In this document: in pieces, positions 13,410 through 17,566 of the stretch | Numbering within the stretch: the stretch's first letter is position 1 | Layout of the letters: the number at the start of each line of letters is the position of its first letter | DNA from: Pseudomonadota bacterium | GTDB lineage: Bacteria; Pseudomonadota; Alphaproteobacteria; Rhodobacterales; Rhodobacteraceae | Length of the DNA: 17,566 bases | Direction of reading: 5' to 3' | Assembly (NCBI GenBank): GCA_027592105.1 | Contig: JAQCLA010000026.1 | Span: forward strand, 1 to 17,566 | Notes under the pieces: generated by a model | Database searches by the model: none | The model's input: the letters and a program-made list of their open reading frames with translations, nothing else | Told to the model about the DNA's origin: nothing | Position numbers and translations under genes: made by a program

Positions 13410-13933
13410 GCATGCGCAACAGCACACAGCATATCTGGAGCTACCGGGCGCTTTTCTTGGCGCTCTGTGCCAGTGTAATCTGCATCAAGATGATGCCGCT
13501 GTCGCTCGACAATACTGGCGTGCCGGGGCCGGACCTGCTTTTGGCGCTGACGCTGGCATGGCTTTTGCGCCAACCCGCAGTTGTGCCCTTGGGTGCGATT
13601 CTCGTGGTGTTCTTGCTTGCCGATTTCTTGTTTCAGCGGCCACCGGGCCTGTGGACCCTTTTGGTCATTATCACATCGGAGGCACTCCGCCGGCGGCGAT
13701 TGACGATGACCGAATTCCCCTTTTTGCTGGAATGGACGGCCTTTAGCGGTGCGGTCTTCGTGATGATCGTGGTCGAGCGGATGCTGTTGTGGGTGTTGTT
13801 CGTCGATCCCCCGCCCTTGGGCTTGTCACTGGCTCACGCCATTGTCACCGTAGCGATCTATCCGCTGGTCGTCGGTATCTCGAAATTCCTGTTCGGTCTG
13901 CGTAAGATCGGCCCAGCAGAGGTCGAAGCATAA
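13406..13933 (+). CDS. mreD: Rod-shape-determining membrane protein MreD
   Basis: A 175-residue, highly hydrophobic protein with about five predicted membrane segments (for example near 16-32, 41-70, 83-92, 108-130 and 141-160). Low sequence conservation is usual for MreD, so the call rests on hydropathy, size and its place between mreC and the PBP2 gene. The GTG at 13406 is chosen because GAAGG lies 9 bases upstream and it gives a GTGA overlap with the mreC stop. An ATG two codons later (13412) would be 15 bases from that site. It helps assemble the elongasome in the inner membrane. The next gene starts after only 3 bases. Confidence 0.92.
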   Translation: MSMRNSTQHIWSYRALFLALCASVICIKMMPLSLDNTGVPGPDLLLALTLAWLLRQPAVVPLGAILVVFLLADFLFQRPPGLWTLLVIITSEALRRRRLTMTEFPFLLEWTAFSGAVFVMIVVERMLLWVLFVDPPPLGLSLAHAIVTVAIYPLVVGISKFLFGLRKIGPAEVEA

Positions 13934-13936
13934 CAC

Positions 13937-15889
13937 ATGAAGCGCACCGTCAAAGACACCGAGGACAGCACCCGCCAAATCGGGCGGCGCAGCCTGTTTG
14001 TGGGCGGGCTGTTCTTGGCCACGGGTGCGGTGCTGACCGGGCGCATGCGCTATCTTCAGGTCGAGCGCGCCGATGATTTTCGCCTCTTGGCCGAAGAGAA
14101 CCGGATCAATATTCGCCTTTTGCCGCCCGCGCGCGGCCTGATCTTCGATCGCGGCGGTGTGCTTTTGGCCGCCAATGAGCAGAACTACCGTGTCACGCTG
14201 GTGCGCGAGGATGCAGGCGATGTCGACGCCGTCTTGGCCGAGCTTGCGCGGATCGTGACCCTTGACATGACCGCGCTGGAACGTGCCCGCGCCGAGATCG
14301 CGCGCCGCCCCCCCTTCGTGCCTGTCACCATCGCCGACCGGCTGAGTTGGGCCGAGATCAGTGCCATCGCCGTCAATGCGCCCGCCCTGCCCGGCATCAC
14401 CCCCGAGGTGGGGCTGTCGCGCGTCTATCCGATGGGGGCCGATCTTGCCCATGTGGTGGGCTATGTCGGTCCGGTATCGGATTATTACCTCGAACAAACC
14501 GGCGACACCGACCCGGTGCTCCAGATCCCCGATTTTCAGGTGGGCCGCTACAATGTCGAGGCGCGCATGGAGCGCGTCTTACGCGGCCGTGCTGGCACCA
14601 AACGGGTCGAGGTCAATGCCGGTGGCCGCGTGATGCGCGAATTGGATCGCGACCCGCCCGATCCCGGCGGCGATCTTCAGTTAACCATCGATGCCGGGCT
14701 GCAGAATTACGTCGAGGCACGTTTGTCGGGGGAAAGCGCCGGCGCCATCGTGATGGATTGCCAAAGCGGCGAAATTCTTGCGCTGGGATCAACGCCCACC
14801 TTTGACCCCAACCTCTTTGTGCGCGGCATTTCCACCGCCGCGTGGAATGGGCTGAACAATGACCGCTATCGCCCGTTGGCCAACAAGGCGACACAGGGGC
14901 TTTATCCACCCGGCTCGACCTACAAAATGATCGTGGCGCTTGCCGCGCTGGAAGCAGGGGTGATCACGCCCGACGAGACAGTGTTTTGCCCCGGCCACAT
15001 GGATGTGGGCGACCGCCGCTTCCATTGCTGGAACCGTGGCGGCCACGGGCGGGTCAATCTGATCGAAAGCATCAGCCAAAGCTGCGACGTCTATTTCTAC
15101 GAGTTTGCCCAGCGCGTGGGCATCGAGGCGATGTCGGACATGGCCAAGCGCTTGGGCTGTGGCGTGCGCCATGACCTACCCATGTCCGGTATCGCCGAGG
15201 GGCTGGCGCCAACCATGCAATGGAAGGCGCAAAATCGCGGCGCCGCATGGGTGGTGGGCGACTCGCTCAATGCCTCTATCGGGCAGGGCTTCGTTTTGTC
15301 GTCGCCGCTGCATCTGGCGGTGATGACCGCACGCTTGGCCACCGGGCGCGCGATCGTGCCGACGCTGATCCGCTCGATCGATGGGATCAGCCAATTGCCC
15401 GATCAAGCAGCCGATATCGGCATTGACGCGGGTCATCTCCAATTGGTCCAGCGCGGCATGTGGCAGGTCAATAATGACAGGCTCGGCACAGCTTACAGCA
15501 GCCGTGTCGAAGTGGCCGATTACGCTATCGCTGGCAAAACCGGCAGCAGCCAAGTGCGCAATATCACCGCCGCCGAGCGGGCATCGGGCGTGATCTCGAA
15601 TGCTGATCTGCCTTGGGAACGGCGCGACCACGCGCTTTACGTCGGCTACGCACCCTATGACAATCCGCGCTACGCCTGTTCGGTAATCGTCGAACATGGC
15701 GGTGGCGGCTCTGCCGTCGCCGCACCCATCGCGCGTGATATCTTGCTACGCGCGCAATTGGGCGAGGTGCCGCCACCAACGCTTTACCCCGCCAATCAGC
15801 GCCGTGACATCGAACGGTTACATCGCGAATTGCCGATCTTGCGCACGCCACCCACCCCCACGGGCCGCACCGTGCGGAGCCAAGCATGA
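13937..15889 (+). CDS. mrdA: Penicillin-binding protein 2, elongasome transpeptidase
   Basis: A 650-residue class B penicillin-binding protein that crosslinks peptidoglycan during rod elongation. It has an N-terminal membrane anchor at about 19-36, a pedestal/dimerisation domain starting with the PPARGLIFDRGG segment (63-74), and a transpeptidase domain with Ser327-x-x-Lys330 (PPGSTYKM), the SxN-equivalent Ser382-Cys-Asp384 and Lys534-Thr-Gly536. The KTG motif reads KTGSSQV rather than the commoner KTGTAQV, a conservative change. The ribosome-binding site is weak (AGAGG about 14 bases upstream), so coupling to mreD, 3 bases away, probably drives translation. The stop overlaps the rodA ATG by 4 bases (ATGA), and RodA is its glycosyltransferase partner. 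Confidence 0.96.
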   Translation: MKRTVKDTEDSTRQIGRRSLFVGGLFLATGAVLTGRMRYLQVERADDFRLLAEENRINIRLLPPARGLIFDRGGVLLAANEQNYRVTLVREDAGDVDAVLAELARIVTLDMTALERARAEIARRPPFVPVTIADRLSWAEISAIAVNAPALPGITPEVGLSRVYPMGADLAHVVGYVGPVSDYYLEQTGDTDPVLQIPDFQVGRYNVEARMERVLRGRAGTKRVEVNAGGRVMRELDRDPPDPGGDLQLTIDAGLQNYVEARLSGESAGAIVMDCQSGEILALGSTPTFDPNLFVRGISTAAWNGLNNDRYRPLANKATQGLYPPGSTYKMIVALAALEAGVITPDETVFCPGHMDVGDRRFHCWNRGGHGRVNLIESISQSCDVYFYEFAQRVGIEAMSDMAKRLGCGVRHDLPMSGIAEGLAPTMQWKAQNRGAAWVVGDSLNASIGQGFVLSSPLHLAVMTARLATGRAIVPTLIRSIDGISQLPDQAADIGIDAGHLQLVQRGMWQVNNDRLGTAYSSRVEVADYAIAGKTGSSQVRNITAAERASGVISNADLPWERRDHALYVGYAPYDNPRYACSVIVEHGGGGSAVAAPIARDILLRAQLGEVPPPTLYPANQRRDIERLHRELPILRTPPTPTGRTVRSQA

Positions 15890-17025
15890 GCTTTCTTGAA
15901 TACAATGTGAAATTCACGCCAACCGGCTGGCGCAAGATCTTGTATCTGAACTGGCCCTTGATCGTTTTGCTGATCGCGGTGGCGGGTGTGGGTTTCTTGA
16001 TGCTCACCTCGGTGGCGGGTGGCCGCATCGACCGTTGGGCAGAGCCACAGATCGAGCGTTTCGCGCTTGGTTTCATCTTGATGCTGATCGTGGCCTTGGT
16101 GCCGATCTGGTTTTGGCGCAACGTCTCGGCCCTGGCTTTTGGCCTGTCGGTGCTTTTGCTGCTTTTCGTGGAATTTTTCGGCGTGGTCGGTATGGGCGCT
16201 CAACGCTGGATCGATCTGGGATTCATGCGGCTGCAACCCTCCGAGTTGACCAAGATCACGCTCGTCATGGTGCTGGCCGCCTATTATGATTGGCTCGATG
16301 TCAGCAAGAAATCGCGCCTGCTCTACGTCATCTTCCCACTGGTCTTGATCGCCATCCCCGTGGCGCTGACCTTGCGCCAGCCCGATCTTGGCACTGCGTT
16401 GCTGTTGTTGATGGGCGGCGGTGCGGTGATGTTTCTGGCGGGCGTGCATTGGGCCTATTTCGCGGGTGTCATCGCATTGGGCGTGGGTGCGGTTTTTGCC
16501 GTGTTCACCTCGCGCGGGACAGGCTGGCAGCTGTTGCAAGACTACCAGTACCGGCGGATCGACACGTTCTTGAACCCGTCCAATGATCCGCTTGGCGCGG
16601 GCTATCACATCACCCAAAGCCAGATCGCACTGGGATCGGGCGGCTGGACAGGGCGCGGTTTCATGGAAGGCACGCAAAGCCGCCTGAACTTTTTGCCCGA
16701 GAAACACACCGATTTCATCTTCACTACCTTGGCCGAGGAGTTCGGTTTTGTCGGTGCCTCCTCCTTGTTGGCGCTCTACATCCTGATCCTTGTTTTTTGC
16801 ATTGTCATCGCACGCGCAACCCGCGACCGCTTTGCCGCGCTTTTGGTCATGGGGATCGCGGTTGCCTTCTTCCTGTATTTCGCGGTCAATATGGCGATGG
16901 TGATGGGCTTGGCGCCGGTCGTCGGCGTGCCGCTGCCCTTGGTCAGCTATGGCGGATCGGCGATGCTTGTGTTGATGGTTGCCTTCGGGCTCGTGCAATC
17001 GGCCCATATTCACCGCCCGCGCTAA
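15886..17025 (+). CDS. rodA: RodA, SEDS-family peptidoglycan glycosyltransferase
   Basis: A 379-residue polytopic inner-membrane enzyme with about ten transmembrane helices that polymerises lipid II into glycan strands during elongation. SEDS signatures are present: QRWIDLGFMRLQPSE (106-120), RQPDLGTAL (164-172), LNFLPEKHTDFIF (267-279) and PLVSYGGSAM (351-360). Asp276 matches the catalytic Asp of E. coli RodA, in a PE(R/K)HTDFIF context. The ATGA overlap with mrdA indicates translational coupling, keeping the polymerase and transpeptidase in step. RodA rather than FtsW is indicated by this operon context and the absence of the cell-division cluster. Confidence 0.96.
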   Translation: MSFLEYNVKFTPTGWRKILYLNWPLIVLLIAVAGVGFLMLTSVAGGRIDRWAEPQIERFALGFILMLIVALVPIWFWRNVSALAFGLSVLLLLFVEFFGVVGMGAQRWIDLGFMRLQPSELTKITLVMVLAAYYDWLDVSKKSRLLYVIFPLVLIAIPVALTLRQPDLGTALLLLMGGGAVMFLAGVHWAYFAGVIALGVGAVFAVFTSRGTGWQLLQDYQYRRIDTFLNPSNDPLGAGYHITQSQIALGSGGWTGRGFMEGTQSRLNFLPEKHTDFIFTTLAEEFGFVGASSLLALYILILVFCIVIARATRDRFAALLVMGIAVAFFLYFAVNMAMVMGLAPVVGVPLPLVSYGGSAMLVLMVAFGLVQSAHIHRPR

Positions 17026-17043
17026 CCACAGACAGGAGGCCCC

Positions 17044-17566
17044 ATGCCCACCATTCTTTTCGCCGCCAAATCAGAGCGGTGGAGCATCTATGAGCCTCAT
17101 CTGCGCACCGCCCTTGGCGAAAACGGCCTTGGCCATGCCCATCTGACGGTCGAGGCCGCGCCGGGCGATGTCGATTACATCATCTACGCCCCCAATTCCG
17201 GCCTGACCGATTTCACCCCCTACACGCGGCTCAAGGCCGTGCTGAACCTCTGGGCGGGGGTCGAAGATGTGGTGGGCAATGCCACGCTCAAGGTGCCATT
17301 GGCGCGCATGGTCGATGAGGGTCTGACCGAAGGCATGGTGGAATATGTCACCGGCCATGTGCTGCGCCACCACCTGGGGATGGATACCCATATCCACGGC
17401 CAAGACGGGCGCTGGCACGACGACAGCACGCCGCCCCTGGCGCGCGACCGCAGCGTGGCTGTTCTGGGCCTTGGCGTGCTGGGCACGGCTTGCGCGCAGG
17501 CGCTGGCAGCGCTGAACTTTCCGACCCATGGCTGGTCGCGCAGCGCGAAATCCATCCCCGGCGTCA
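17044..17566 (+). CDS. D-isomer-specific 2-hydroxyacid dehydrogenase (GhrA-like), 5' part only
   Basis: The first 174 codons of a gene that leaves the right edge. The family is about 310 residues, so roughly half is visible. The catalytic-domain start (MPTILFAAKSERWSIYEPHL), the LNLWAGVEDV segment (67-76), PLARMVDEGLTEGMVEYV (85-102) and the NAD(P)-binding GLGVLG (142-147) match glyoxylate/hydroxypyruvate reductase A-type enzymes. The catalytic Arg, Glu and His lie beyond the window and cannot be checked. CAGGAGG lies 4 bases before the ATG. It starts 18 bases after rodA with no terminator between, so it is probably read as a passenger at the end of the mre operon; no functional link to cell shape is evident. 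Confidence 0.87.
   Translation, partial: MPTILFAAKSERWSIYEPHLRTALGENGLGHAHLTVEAAPGDVDYIIYAPNSGLTDFTPYTRLKAVLNLWAGVEDVVGNATLKVPLARMVDEGLTEGMVEYVTGHVLRHHLGMDTHIHGQDGRWHDDSTPPLARDRSVAVLGLGVLGTACAQALAALNFPTHGWSRSAKSIPGV

Noticed and set aside
15796..17013. A 405-codon minus-strand frame antisense to rodA
   Set aside because: Its translation is a His/Gln/Asp-rich polar sequence, the mirror of rodA's hydrophobic codons. RodA motifs settle the coding strand.
1..17566. tRNA, rRNA, CRISPR, insertion sequence, prophage or integron signatures
   Set aside because: No cloverleaf-like, spaced-repeat, transposase or integrase sequence was recognised on either strand; codon usage looks uniform throughout.

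Overview
The window looks like chromosomal DNA from a Rhodobacterales (Roseobacter/Rhodobacter-type) alphaproteobacterium. This is inferred from the high GC content, the protein sequences, the order leuA-mreB-mreC-mreD-mrdA-rodA, and small GC-rich intergenic hairpins of a style I associate with this order. I see no phage, transposon, integron, CRISPR, rRNA or tRNA. Almost all of it is housekeeping sequence. The unusual content is in the RNA leaders and promoters between genes.

Left part (1-2250, minus strand): a glycine-cleavage operon, gcvT-gcvH-gcvP, with gcvP cut by the window edge. It is preceded by a tandem two-aptamer glycine riboswitch (about 2050-2212). A GC-rich repeat-like double hairpin lies between gcvH and gcvP.

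Middle part (2290-9321): a plus-strand gamma-glutamylcyclotransferase-like gene converges on minus-strand gltX. A small zincin metallopeptidase gene diverges from gltX and is followed by a Tat-exported metallo-beta-lactamase-fold hydrolase. A strong bidirectional terminator (5722-5752) separates this from a minus-strand run: an SDR oxidoreductase gene overlapping an iron-sulfur photolyase/cryptochrome gene by 7 bases, then a 2OG-Fe(II) oxygenase and a WrbA-like flavoprotein. These four suggest a redox/light-stress neighbourhood, but only the SDR-photolyase pair is clearly co-translated.

Right part (9377-17566, plus strand): leuA is preceded by a 28-codon leucine-rich leader peptide and two mutually exclusive hairpins, a leucine attenuation arrangement. 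Next is the rod-shape/elongasome operon mreB-mreC-mreD-mrdA-rodA, with stop/start overlaps of 4 bases at mreC/mreD and mrdA/rodA. A 2-hydroxyacid dehydrogenase gene, cut by the window end, starts 18 bases after rodA. The mreB leader holds two competing hairpins, one of which would bury the mreB ribosome binding site. I consider this the most novel candidate in the window.

A cross-cutting observation is that three genes (the zincin, the SDR and the leucine leader peptide) lack a well-placed Shine-Dalgarno sequence and have a -10-like hexamer that would start transcription at or next to the ATG. They are therefore candidate leaderless transcripts. The only intergenic stretch over 300 bases is 1978-2289, which is filled by the riboswitch, its expression platform and the gcv promoter.
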